The notes under the pieces: generated by a model
Seen by the model: the letters and a program-made list of their open reading frames with translations, nothing else
Told to the model about the DNA's origin: nothing
Database searches by the model: none
Part shown: positions 1 to 6,411 of the stretch, in pieces
Layout of the letters: each line of letters begins with the position of its first letter
How positions within the stretch are numbered: the stretch's first letter is position 1
Origin: Bacillota bacterium
GTDB lineage: Bacteria; Bacillota_I; Bacilli_A; Acholeplasmatales; Acholeplasmataceae
Assembly (NCBI GenBank): GCA_023431045.1
Contig: JAEYXZ010000033.1
Coordinates: 1-6,755, forward strand
Reading direction: 5' to 3'
Length of the DNA: 6,755 nucleotides
Made by a program: the position numbers and the translations under genes

Positions 1-185
1 GCGTATGCGTGGTTTAATACTGGTAAAACTTCTTTATGTTTGTTTCCATTAAACTTCATGGTAAATGCAGCATCTTGATTACCAATTCTTTCAACAAGTC
101 CTGATGAAATCTCGATTTCTTCTGGCATTTCTAAGACTTGGAATTTTAAACTTGAACTTCCTGCATTGACAGCTAATATTTTCAT
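1..185 (-). CDS. ackA: Acetate kinase, N-terminal part (runs off the window)
   Basis: The 61 visible codons begin MKILAVNAGSSSLKFQVLEM, which is the hallmark start of acetate kinase: the phosphate-binding VNxGSSSLKF motif of the ASKHA fold, with Asn7 as the conserved active-site residue. The enzyme interconverts acetyl phosphate plus ADP with acetate plus ATP in the cytosol. The ATG follows an AAAGGAG site (193-199) and lies 2 nt after the stop of the upstream hydrolase gene, so it is the seventh gene of the operon and probably translationally coupled. The context suggests it links acetate produced or used by the neighbouring CoA-transferase to ATP. The rest of the protein (normally about 400 residues) is outside the window, so its integrity cannot be judged. 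Butyrate kinase is a relative, but the N-terminal motif fits AckA better. Confidence 0.93.
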   Translation of the reverse strand, partial: MKILAVNAGSSSLKFQVLEMPEEIEISSGLVERIGNQDAAFTMKFNGNKHKEVLPVLNHAY

Positions 186-187
186 GA

Positions 188-1084
188 TTATTCTCCTTTG
201 TTGATAAAGCTTAAGATGTCTTTTGTAATTTGGTCTGGGATATCCACAAATGGGGAATGACCAACATTGTCGTAAGTAATTAACGTTGATTGTTCTTTTA
301 AAGCATTCAAATTATCTTGAATCATATAATTTGGGACAACAATATCCTTTGTACCGGTTAAGTGAAGAACTTTAGCAGTAATGTTTTTAATGTGACCATT
401 ACCAATACCGTAATAAGATAACCCATCACTCATATTTAAGTGAGCTAGTGCCCAGTCAGCATCAACAAGTGATCTTGTCTTAAGTGCTTCATTGGTCCAT
501 AAGTTATTATCTTCTTCACTTGGTTTTTCAAAACCAGTATAAATGGTTAAATTGTAAATATACTTCATAAACTCAGCATTTTGACTTGATAATGCATTGA
601 GCATTGGTGCAACTTGAACCGGATCTTTTGCTAAATCTTCTTTGACATCATAAAGTTCACCAAATTTTGGCTGTCCTTTATCGTCCTTCTTAAAGATTGG
701 ATAACCTTTATGGGTTGTAGATGCAACTAGAATTAAATGCTTAACACGAGTTCTTAAGTGACTTGCAATTTCCATTGCAACCCCACCACCTAGTGACCAT
801 CCAAGTAAATCAAAATGATCAATCTTTAAGTGGTTAACTAGTTCAATGATATCTATTGCGAGTTCTTCAAGTGAATCAAAACGATTGATGTAACTCGTAT
901 CGCCATATCCTCTTAGATCTGGAGCAATGATACGAACATCGTTAGTGATTCTCTCTATGAGTGGATCAAAGAATCTAGATGAAGAAAAATTACCATGAAT
1001 TAAGACTAGAGTCTTACTTCCAACCTTAGTATCGATATATGCAATGGTCTCACCATTTGTCAGTGTTAATTTTTCCTTAGTCAT
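188..1084 (-). CDS. Alpha/beta hydrolase resembling intracellular PHB depolymerase
   Basis: This is a 298-residue cytosolic alpha/beta hydrolase with no signal peptide. The oxyanion strand is HGN (30-32). The nucleophile elbow is GWSLG (95-99) with Ser97. The acid is Asp247 in TGTKDIVVP and the base is His276 in VGHSPF. A helical lid of about 80 residues lies between roughly 120 and 205. The GWS box followed by GGGVA, and a lid stretch starting GYPIFKKD, remind me of Bacillus intracellular PHB depolymerases of about 300 residues (a G-W-S-M-G box near Ser102 in B. thuringiensis PhaZ, from memory). If that is right, it would release 3-hydroxybutyrate from polymer or oligomer, matching the thiolase and reductase upstream. 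A generic esterase or thioesterase is equally possible on motifs alone. Its start has the strongest SD in the window (AGGAGGT), which overlaps the stop of the preceding gene; ackA begins 2 nt after its own stop. Confidence 0.85.
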   Translation of the reverse strand: MTKEKLTLTNGETIAYIDTKVGSKTLVLIHGNFSSSRFFDPLIERITNDVRIIAPDLRGYGDTSYINRFDSLEELAIDIIELVNHLKIDHFDLLGWSLGGGVAMEIASHLRTRVKHLILVASTTHKGYPIFKKDDKGQPKFGELYDVKEDLAKDPVQVAPMLNALSSQNAEFMKYIYNLTIYTGFEKPSEEDNNLWTNEALKTRSLVDADWALAHLNMSDGLSYYGIGNGHIKNITAKVLHLTGTKDIVVPNYMIQDNLNALKEQSTLITYDNVGHSPFVDIPDQITKDILSFINKGE

Positions 1085-1090
1085 TATAAA

Positions 1091-1097
1091 ACCTCCT
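1091..1097 (-). promoter_or_regulatory. Strong SD overlapping the upstream stop codon
   Basis: AGGAGGT lies 7 nt before the ATG at 1084 and is a near-complete anti-SD complement. Its first two bases are the last two of the TAG that ends the upstream hydrolase gene (1096-1098), so a ribosome terminating there sits on the next initiation site. This supports translational coupling of the two hydrolases. Confidence 0.85.
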
Positions 1098-1917
1098 AAA
1101 TATTATACACTTGATAAGGGGTATTTAAATACCCAATAATAATTGATGTGAAAACATGGGGAATTTCATACATTGAAGCATGCCCTACTCCAGGTAGGAT
1201 GACTAGTGCACCATTTGGAATAGCATCAGCCATATAACGTTGATGGACAAGCGGTGTTAATTGATCTTCTTCTGCACCTACAATTAAGATCGGAGTTTGG
1301 ATGTTTGAAAGTTCTTTTCTAACATCATAACTTTCCGCACTTGTTGTAAGTCTAATCATTCGGTTTAAAAAGATCGGGTTTGAAAAAGGCCCATTAATTA
1401 AGAAGTTCTTACGTTTCTCCATCCATTCATGTTGTGATTCAACAAATGTTTTTGAATAGATTACAGGAATCGTTGCTTCATAATACTTTTCTGTATCTTT
1501 TGCTTTAGCAAACTCATTCCATTTATGACCAAGGGTTGCGAGTGTATTTGTGGTATATGAAACTGAGTTAAAGATAATTGCTTTATCCACATACTCTGGA
1601 TAGGATGCAATAAATTGCATACCAACTTCTCCACCATATGAAATACCAACGATATGAGTCTTTTTAATTTGTAGATAATCAAGTAAGGATTTTAAAACTT
1701 CGACTTGTAAACGTTGAGGATAATCTTCACTGCTTGCATCACTTTGACCTTGATCGATAAAATCGAGGCGAATTAAGGTATGCTTTTCTGAGAAATTATC
1801 TTTAAATGGTTCCCAGCTTTTAGTTGACATCATAATACCATTTAAAAGCACCATTGGAAAACCAGAACCTTGGACATCATAGTAAATATTTTTATCTTGA
1901 AATTTAAAATATGACAT
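1096..1917 (-). CDS. Alpha/beta hydrolase, substrate unknown
   Basis: This is a 273-residue serine alpha/beta hydrolase. The nucleophile elbow is GISYGGE (91-97) with Ser93. The acid is probably Asp218 in VGAEEDQLTP, and His246 sits in GVGHASMYE. The usual HG of the oxyanion strand is replaced by Asn26-Gly27 in LLNGIMMS, which I associate with an uncharacterised clostridial-type hydrolase subgroup (recollection, unverified). A cap domain occupies roughly residues 120-200. The frame is open 23 codons further upstream, but I place the start at MSYFKF because that ATG has a GGAG 6 nt before it and lies 1 nt after the CoA-transferase stop; the longer start would overlap that gene by about 68 bases. 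No signal peptide or membrane segment is seen. Its operon position suggests a CoA thioester or hydroxy-ester substrate, but nothing in the sequence fixes this. It is not a PhaC polymerase, which has Cys at the elbow. Confidence 0.85.
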   Translation of the reverse strand: MSYFKFQDKNIYYDVQGSGFPMVLLNGIMMSTKSWEPFKDNFSEKHTLIRLDFIDQGQSDASSEDYPQRLQVEVLKSLLDYLQIKKTHIVGISYGGEVGMQFIASYPEYVDKAIIFNSVSYTTNTLATLGHKWNEFAKAKDTEKYYEATIPVIYSKTFVESQHEWMEKRKNFLINGPFSNPIFLNRMIRLTTSAESYDVRKELSNIQTPILIVGAEEDQLTPLVHQRYMADAIPNGALVILPGVGHASMYEIPHVFTSIIIGYLNTPYQVYNI

Positions 1918-1918
1918 A

Positions 1919-3229
1919 CTATGCTCCAATGTATCCGTATTCAATTGCTTCTCTAGTAAGCTCTTCTCTAAATTTAGGGTGCGCAATTGAGATCAATAGT
2001 TTCGTACGCTCTGCAATCGTTGTTCCTCTTAAACAAACCATTCCATATTCAGTTACAACGTAATCCACATCATTACGTGATAATGAGACTGCAGCACCTG
2101 GCTTTAACATGGGAACAATCTTAGAAATCTCTTCTTTTTCACCTGTTTGAGGGTTTTTAACCATCGCAGTTGAATAAAGCGTGATAAAAGACTTACCATT
2201 CTTGGCATTTTGAGCACCGATTGCGGTATCCGATTGACCCCCGGTACCTGAAAATTGAATATGTCCAATCGATTCAGACGCACATTGACCTGTTAAATCA
2301 ACTTCTAATGTTGTATTGATTGATACTTGATTATCGTTTAGACCAATGATATGTGGATCATTTGCCTCACGACCTCTCATAAAGTAAATGGAAGGATTGT
2401 TATCAACGAATTCATAAAGCTCCTTAGAACCATAAACGAAGGTTGTAACATGACGTCCTCTAAAGTAGTTTTTCTTAAGACCATTAACGACACCAGCTTT
2501 AATTAAATCCATCATGCCATTGGTAAACATTTCCGTATGAATACCTAGGTCCTTTTTATTTCTTAATGAAGCGGTGACCGCATTTGGAATACCACCGATT
2601 CCAAGTTGGATGTTTGATCCATCTGGAATTTGTTCAGCAATTAAACGACCAATGATTAAATCTTTTTCGTTTGGTTCTAAACTTGCTGATGATGGCACTG
2701 GATAATCCGCATCAATGATATAATCCACTTGTGAAAGATGAACTTGATTATCACCAAAAGTACGTGGAAAATTAGGATTAATTTCAAAAATAACAATATC
2801 CGCTTTTTCAACTGCATCCATTTCATAAACATTTTGAATGGATAATGAGACAAAGCCATGTTTATCTGGCACTGATGTAGCCATAATAAAGATATTAGGT
2901 TTCATATGTTCGAAACGCTTTTTCCCTGCTAAATGAAGATGATTCGGAATAAATGATACATTTCCATTCTTATGAATCTTGCGAAGGGTATTTGTATAGA
3001 ACCAACCTCCGACATTAAATGATTCTTTGTATTCAGGATTCATAAAAAAATCTGCTTCTAAAATGGGTAAGCAGTTTGAAATGGTTACATTTTTCACACG
3101 ATCAGCAACCGTATGGAGGACACGCATAAAGTTTTGAGGTTCAGCTCCCATCATACCAATCACGATATGATCATTTGATTTAACGAGTTTGACAGCTTCA
3201 AGTGCTGTAATGCGTTGCGCTTTTTTCAT
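1919..3229 (-). CDS. Acetyl-CoA hydrolase/transferase family CoA-transferase
   Basis: This 436-residue protein belongs to the Cat1/4-hydroxybutyrate CoA-transferase family and moves CoA between carboxylic acids through a glutamyl-CoA thioester intermediate. Both tandem domains are present. The N-terminal half runs to about residue 185. The C-terminal half carries GIGGIPNAV (210-218), the catalytic Glu233 in IHTEMFTNGMMDL (230-242), QCASESIG (315-322) and the glycine loop FSGTGGQSD (326-334). The length is normal for the 4-hydroxybutyrate/butyryl-CoA:acetate transferase branch. A plausible reaction is acyl-CoA plus acetate giving acid plus acetyl-CoA, with the acyl group being a C4 unit such as 3-hydroxybutyryl, acetoacetyl or butyryl; the sequence does not settle which. 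The start has AAGGGAG 7 nt upstream. It follows the longest gap in the operon (91 nt), which contains a palindrome that may control its translation. Confidence 0.92.
   Translation of the reverse strand: MKKAQRITALEAVKLVKSNDHIVIGMMGAEPQNFMRVLHTVADRVKNVTISNCLPILEADFFMNPEYKESFNVGGWFYTNTLRKIHKNGNVSFIPNHLHLAGKKRFEHMKPNIFIMATSVPDKHGFVSLSIQNVYEMDAVEKADIVIFEINPNFPRTFGDNQVHLSQVDYIIDADYPVPSSASLEPNEKDLIIGRLIAEQIPDGSNIQLGIGGIPNAVTASLRNKKDLGIHTEMFTNGMMDLIKAGVVNGLKKNYFRGRHVTTFVYGSKELYEFVDNNPSIYFMRGREANDPHIIGLNDNQVSINTTLEVDLTGQCASESIGHIQFSGTGGQSDTAIGAQNAKNGKSFITLYSTAMVKNPQTGEKEEISKIVPMLKPGAAVSLSRNDVDYVVTEYGMVCLRGTTIAERTKLLISIAHPKFREELTREAIEYGYIGA
1924..1927 (-). promoter_or_regulatory. SD that decides the hydrolase start at 1917
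   Basis: GGAG, within the last codons of the CoA-transferase gene, lies 6 nt before the ATG at 1917. It favours the 273-residue hydrolase over the open frame's farther start at 1986, which would need a long overlap with the upstream gene. Confidence 0.7.
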
Positions 3230-3234
3230 CTTTT

Positions 3235-3271
3235 ATCTCCCTTTTGGGTAAGGGGAGATTTAATCTCCCCT
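3235..3271 (-). promoter_or_regulatory. Palindrome and SD with two mutually exclusive hairpins
   Basis: In the transcribed sense, arm A (3271-3262, AGGGGAGATT) pairs perfectly with arm B (3260-3251, AATCTCCCCT). Arm B can instead pair with the downstream SD segment AAGGGAGAT (3243-3235): 9 bp with one bulged C and a 6-nt ACCCAA loop, which would hide the SD of the CoA-transferase gene. A:B pairing leaves the SD free; B:SD pairing masks it. No U-run follows arm B in the minus sense, so it is not a normal intrinsic terminator. Base complementarity is seen directly; a regulatory role is inference. Confidence 0.5.
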
Positions 3272-3320
3272 ATAGTTTTATTATAAAGCATTTATGTCTA
3301 AATTTATATCTTGATTTGTA

Positions 3321-4352
3321 TTAAACTAAAGATTCGCCCCATCTGATAATATTGGCTGCCCAAACATAACCAATACCAGCAGCTAACATACAAATGACAG
3401 TACCATCTTTGACTTGTCCACTTTGCACTGCAAGGTGTAATGATAAGATTTGATCGATTTGACCAATGTGTCCATATTTTTCTAAATAGATGGTTTGATC
3501 ATCACGAAGACCAAGTTCTTTGACCATCGCTTCATGACCTGAACGTTTGATATGAAGGATATCTAAGAATCCGATATCTTCACGTTCTAGATTTGATTTT
3601 CTTAACGCTTCATCAATACATTTATACCAGTTTGGCATTGAGACTTCGTTTAAACGATCCTTCATCTTGATTGGATCCATTAAGCGGAGTGATTTCTTCG
3701 CCTCATCAACATTATTTGATGTAATCGGATTCATAATGCCACCAATTTCAATTCCAGCAGTACGAGATAGTGATCCATCACCAATCACGTGAGATCCAAG
3801 TAAAAAATTTCTGTTATGATTTTTCTTTAAGATGATGGCTCCACCACCAGCTCCAAGATTAAACATCATTGACATGTTTTTATCCGTATAATCAACAAAA
3901 TCACCATTACGATAACCGCCGACGACAATGATCATGTGAACTTCGTCATCAGCAATCAACATATCTTTAGCCATTTTTAATGCTGAAACAGTTGTACAAC
4001 AACGGTTTTGCACATCAATTCCCCAAGCATTTTTTGCACCAATACGATCTTGAATGTATAATGCAGAGGTTGTGAGTGGATATTCTTTCCATTCCTCTGT
4101 GACGCTGATGATGACGTCTAAATCAAGAGGATTAACTCCTGTATTTTTAAGGGCATCAAGCGCAGCAAGTGCACCCATTTCTTGAGTTCCATCATCAGGC
4201 ATATTTAAAGGAACAACCTTTTCAACAATCCCTAGTTTTTCAATAACAGCTTGTTCACTCCATACCCCATTGGTTGCAGCTGCGATTTCTTTAGCAGTCA
4301 TGCGACCTTTTGGTAAATAAATTCCAGTTCCTACAATACCTACATGTGCCAT
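3321..4352 (-). CDS. KAS III-like condensing enzyme with variant active site
   Basis: This 343-residue protein has the thiolase fold of the FabH/HMG-CoA synthase branch. The N-terminal strand is VGIVGTGIYLP. The nucleophile is Cys118 in DVQNRCCTT (aligned to DVAAACAGF of FabH), and a histidine is His267 in DILHIKRSG. C-terminal GIGYVW (326-331) matches the family's GxGxxW. Three features are odd. The third FabH catalytic residue, Asn in YGNTSAAS, is His295 here (YGHIGQID). The segment TEEW (85-88) places a Glu where HMG-CoA synthase has its catalytic Glu. The HIK around His267 recalls HMG-CoA synthase HVP more than FabH HQAN. It should perform decarboxylating or non-decarboxylating Claisen condensation on acyl thioesters, but the product is unknown. 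It sits between the reductase and CoA-transferase genes rather than with fab genes, which argues against housekeeping fatty-acid initiation. The start has AAAGGAG at 4359-4365. Confidence 0.85.
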   Translation of the reverse strand: MAHVGIVGTGIYLPKGRMTAKEIAAATNGVWSEQAVIEKLGIVEKVVPLNMPDDGTQEMGALAALDALKNTGVNPLDLDVIISVTEEWKEYPLTTSALYIQDRIGAKNAWGIDVQNRCCTTVSALKMAKDMLIADDEVHMIIVVGGYRNGDFVDYTDKNMSMMFNLGAGGGAIILKKNHNRNFLLGSHVIGDGSLSRTAGIEIGGIMNPITSNNVDEAKKSLRLMDPIKMKDRLNEVSMPNWYKCIDEALRKSNLEREDIGFLDILHIKRSGHEAMVKELGLRDDQTIYLEKYGHIGQIDQILSLHLAVQSGQVKDGTVICMLAAGIGYVWAANIIRWGESLV

Positions 4353-4380
4353 ATAAGGCTCCTTTTCAAACTATTTTAAA

Positions 4381-5103
4381 TTATAATCTCATACCACCGT
4401 TAACATTTAATGTTTGACCGGTAATATAGGATGAATCATCTGATGCTAAGAATAAAGCGGCTTTTGCAATTTCAACGGGTTGACCTAAACGATTTAACAT
4501 CGTTAAAGCTGCAAATTTATCAAGTAAATCTTGAGGGACAGTCTTTAGAATGTCAGTCATAATATAACCTGGAGCAATCGCGTTTACTCTAACATTTGCT
4601 CCCTTTAATGCGAATTCTTTAGCCCAAGTCATCGTTAATCCGATAACTCCTGCTTTAGTAGCTGCATAGTTTGCTTGTCCAATATTACCAAATACACCCA
4701 CAACAGATGAAATGTTAATAATTGAACCATAACCGTTTGTTTGCATTTGAGGTCCAAATAAACGGGTCATGTTAAAGACACCTTTTAAGTTGACATCAAT
4801 GACCATATTCCATTGATCATCAGTCATTTTTCTTGTCATTGAATCTCTTGTAATACCCGCGTTATTCACTAAGATATCAACTTTACCATACTTAGCAATG
4901 ACATCATCATAAAACTTTTGTACACCAGCAACATCAGTGACATTTAAATGATATCCTTCAACATTGTCATATTGATAGGATAATTCACCCATATCCGCTG
5001 CAACAACTTTACAACCTTCATCAGCAAAAGCTTTCGCCATTGCTTCTCCTAATCCTTTAGCACCGCCAGTAATAACGGCAACTTTTCCTGTTAATTTACC
5101 CAT
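4381..5103 (-). CDS. SDR 3-oxoacyl thioester reductase (FabG/PhaB type)
   Basis: This 240-residue classical short-chain dehydrogenase reduces 3-oxoacyl-ACP or acetoacetyl-CoA to the 3-hydroxy form. The cofactor loop is TGGAKGLG (12-19), followed by NNAG (80-83). The catalytic tetrad is Asn105, Ser133 (ISSVVG), Tyr146 and Lys150 (YAATK). The C-terminal ITGQTLNVNGGM is typical of FabG. Asp37 at the end of the second strand (VVAAD), 18 residues after the last Gly of the loop, is the classical mark of NAD(H) rather than NADP(H) preference, whereas E. coli FabG and Ralstonia PhaB use NADPH. I start the gene at MGKLTGK, which has AAAAAGGAG at 5111-5119; a start 21 codons earlier would run into the thiolase gene. 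Its thiolase partner makes acetoacetyl-CoA reduction more likely than a fatty-acid role. I give no symbol because fabG and phaB cannot be separated by eye. Confidence 0.92.
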   Translation of the reverse strand: MGKLTGKVAVITGGAKGLGEAMAKAFADEGCKVVAADMGELSYQYDNVEGYHLNVTDVAGVQKFYDDVIAKYGKVDILVNNAGITRDSMTRKMTDDQWNMVIDVNLKGVFNMTRLFGPQMQTNGYGSIINISSVVGVFGNIGQANYAATKAGVIGLTMTWAKEFALKGANVRVNAIAPGYIMTDILKTVPQDLLDKFAALTMLNRLGQPVEIAKAALFLASDDSSYITGQTLNVNGGMRL

Positions 5104-5110
5104 GATTTTT

Positions 5111-5119
5111 CTCCTTTTT
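5111..5119 (-). promoter_or_regulatory. SD that decides the reductase start at 5103
   Basis: AAAAAGGAG lies 7 nt before the ATG at 5103 and shares two bases with the thiolase TAA stop (5118-5120). It fixes the reductase start at MGKLTGK, suggests coupled translation, and rules out the in-frame upstream ATG at 5166, which lies inside the thiolase gene. Confidence 0.85.
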
Positions 5120-6323
5120 ATACCTTTTTTAAGATGATGGCAGTTCCCATACCACCACCGATACATAGGCTTGCAAGCCCTGTATTAAATGATTGATTAT
5201 GTAACATATCATGTATGAGTGTAACAACAATACGATTACCTGATGCGCCAACTGGGTGACCAAGTGCGATTGCTCCACCATTTGGATTGGTCTTTCTTAA
5301 AATATCATCTTTTGATACGTTAAATGCATCACTTAATTCTGCAACAACACCTAATGATTGAGCTGCAAATGCTTCGTTAAGTTCTAAGACATCAATCGAT
5401 TCAAAATCAATTTTAGCATGTTTTACAGCGTTCTTTATCGCTGGTGTTGGACCAAGTCCCATGACATCTGGATTTACCCCACCTTGTCCGATACCAACGA
5501 CTTCAGCAAGTGGCTTTAAACCATATTTAAGTACTGCTTCTTCACTGGCTAAAATAACAAAACTTGCACCATCATTAATACCTGATGAGGTTGCAGCAGT
5601 CACTGATCCATCCGGTTTAAATGCTGGTCTTAATGACGCAATTTTTTCAGGTGATGTGGTACGGTTGATATATTCATCTTTATCAAAGATAATATCACCT
5701 TTTTTATTCTTAATCACAATTGGAACGATTTCTTCAACAAAATTACCTTGATCTTGAGCGGCCATTGCTTTTTGTTGAGATTGATACGCAAATGCATCTT
5801 GAGTTTCTCTAGAAATTTTATATTGACTTGCAATATTTTCAGCAGTAATACCCATATGGAAATTACCAAATGCATCCGTTAATGCGTCATGAATCATATG
5901 GTCAAGTAAAGATTGATTACCCATCTTAATGCCGTTTCTTGCACCTTGAACTAAGTATGGTGCTTGGCTCATTGATTCAACACCACCAGCAACCACTAAA
6001 TGATGTAATCCAGCTTTAATGGATGTATAACCATTCATAATGGTTTTCATTCCAGATCCACAGACCATGTTAACACCATATGCAGGAACGCTTGCAGGAA
6101 CTCCTGCTAAAATTGAAACTTGACGTGCAAGACCTTGTTTTTGTCCAGCTGGTAAGATGTTACCAATAATGACTTCATCTAACCATGCAGCATCAACATT
6201 AGCATGCTTTAATGTTTCCTTTAAAACTTGTGAACCAAACTCCGCTGGTCCAATACCTGATAGACTACCTAAGAATGAACCGATTGCACTTCGCTTTGCA
6301 GCGACAATATATACTTTACTCAT
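5118..6323 (-). CDS. Acetyl-CoA acetyltransferase (biosynthetic thiolase)
   Basis: This 401-residue thiolase II condenses two acetyl-CoA to acetoacetyl-CoA, or runs the reverse. The acyl-accepting nucleophile is Cys88 in VNMVCGSGMK. HMGITAEN (156-163) marks the short-chain CoA thiolases. NEAFA is at 316-320 with Asn316. His356 lies in GHPVGASG, and the proton-donor Cys387 is in CIGGGMG near the C-terminus. All catalytic residues are present and the length is normal for PhaA/AtoB/ThlA. It is probably cytosolic and a tetramer, as is known for the family. The start at MSKVYIV is chosen for the AAGGAG 5 nt upstream; the frame stays open 14 codons further, but those codons lie across the leader inverted repeats and have no SD. 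It is the first gene of the operon, 89 nt from the -10 hexamer, and supplies the C4 unit for the reductase that follows 14 nt downstream. Confidence 0.95.
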   Translation of the reverse strand: MSKVYIVAAKRSAIGSFLGSLSGIGPAEFGSQVLKETLKHANVDAAWLDEVIIGNILPAGQKQGLARQVSILAGVPASVPAYGVNMVCGSGMKTIMNGYTSIKAGLHHLVVAGGVESMSQAPYLVQGARNGIKMGNQSLLDHMIHDALTDAFGNFHMGITAENIASQYKISRETQDAFAYQSQQKAMAAQDQGNFVEEIVPIVIKNKKGDIIFDKDEYINRTTSPEKIASLRPAFKPDGSVTAATSSGINDGASFVILASEEAVLKYGLKPLAEVVGIGQGGVNPDVMGLGPTPAIKNAVKHAKIDFESIDVLELNEAFAAQSLGVVAELSDAFNVSKDDILRKTNPNGGAIALGHPVGASGNRIVVTLIHDMLHNQSFNTGLASLCIGGGMGTAIILKKV

Positions 6324-6328
6324 AGACT

Positions 6329-6334
6329 CTCCTT
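6329..6334 (-). promoter_or_regulatory. SD of the thiolase gene
   Basis: AAGGAG lies 5 nt before the ATG at 6323 and selects that start over the in-frame ATG at 6365. It lies directly after the last leader inverted repeat (6335-6347), so folding of that repeat could affect its accessibility. Confidence 0.8.
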
Positions 6335-6407
6335 CGCATATTATGCGTATGGTATGATTTATCATACAATAATTGGTTTATTATTCAAAACATGAATATT
6401 TATTCAT
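6335..6407 (-). repeat. Leader built of four consecutive inverted repeats
   Basis: Four perfect short inverted repeats fill the leader between the probable transcription start (about 6405) and the thiolase SD. In transcription order: 6407-6392 ATGAATA-AA-TATTCAT; 6385-6368 AATAAT-AAACCA-ATTATT; 6367-6352 GTATGAT-AA-ATCATAC; 6347-6335 CGCATA-A-TATGCG. The second and third abut, and the first and third share a 7-2-7 layout. They could be DNA operators (16-bp palindromes of TetR-family size) or weak RNA stems. AT-rich DNA yields some palindromes by chance, so function is inferred. Confidence 0.5.
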
Positions 6408-6411
6408 ATAT

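Noticed and set aside
1461..1682. Minus-strand open frame of 73 codons inside the second hydrolase, and a similar one at 2677-2859 in the CoA-transferase
   Set aside because: Both are alternate-frame shadows of genes with clear catalytic motifs, and have low-complexity Ile/Leu/Lys content.
188..1917. Either hydrolase being the PHB synthase PhaC
   Set aside because: PhaC needs Cys in the elbow (GxCxG); both proteins have Ser (GWSLG, GISYG), and both are shorter than PhaC.
1918..1986. N-terminal extension of 23 residues on the second hydrolase
   Set aside because: It overlaps the CoA-transferase coding end, has no SD, and the family-like sequence begins at MSYFKF, which has a GGAG upstream.
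3251..3271. Palindrome as a rho-independent terminator
   Set aside because: In the direction of transcription the stem is followed by TTACCC, not a T-run, and genes continue with good SDs downstream; only the unused plus direction is AT-rich after the stem.
5104..5166. N-terminal extension of 21 residues on the reductase
   Set aside because: It reads through the thiolase C-terminal codons out of frame and the SD itself; the SDR fold begins right after MGKLTGK.
5461..5751. Plus-strand open frame of 96 codons inside the thiolase gene
   Set aside because: It lies opposite strongly conserved thiolase sequence, has no SD or promoter, and encodes nothing recognisable; the same applies to 6157-6357.
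6324..6365. N-terminal extension of 14 residues on the thiolase
   Set aside because: It translates the leader inverted repeats and the SD; thiolases begin at the equivalent of MSKVYIV.
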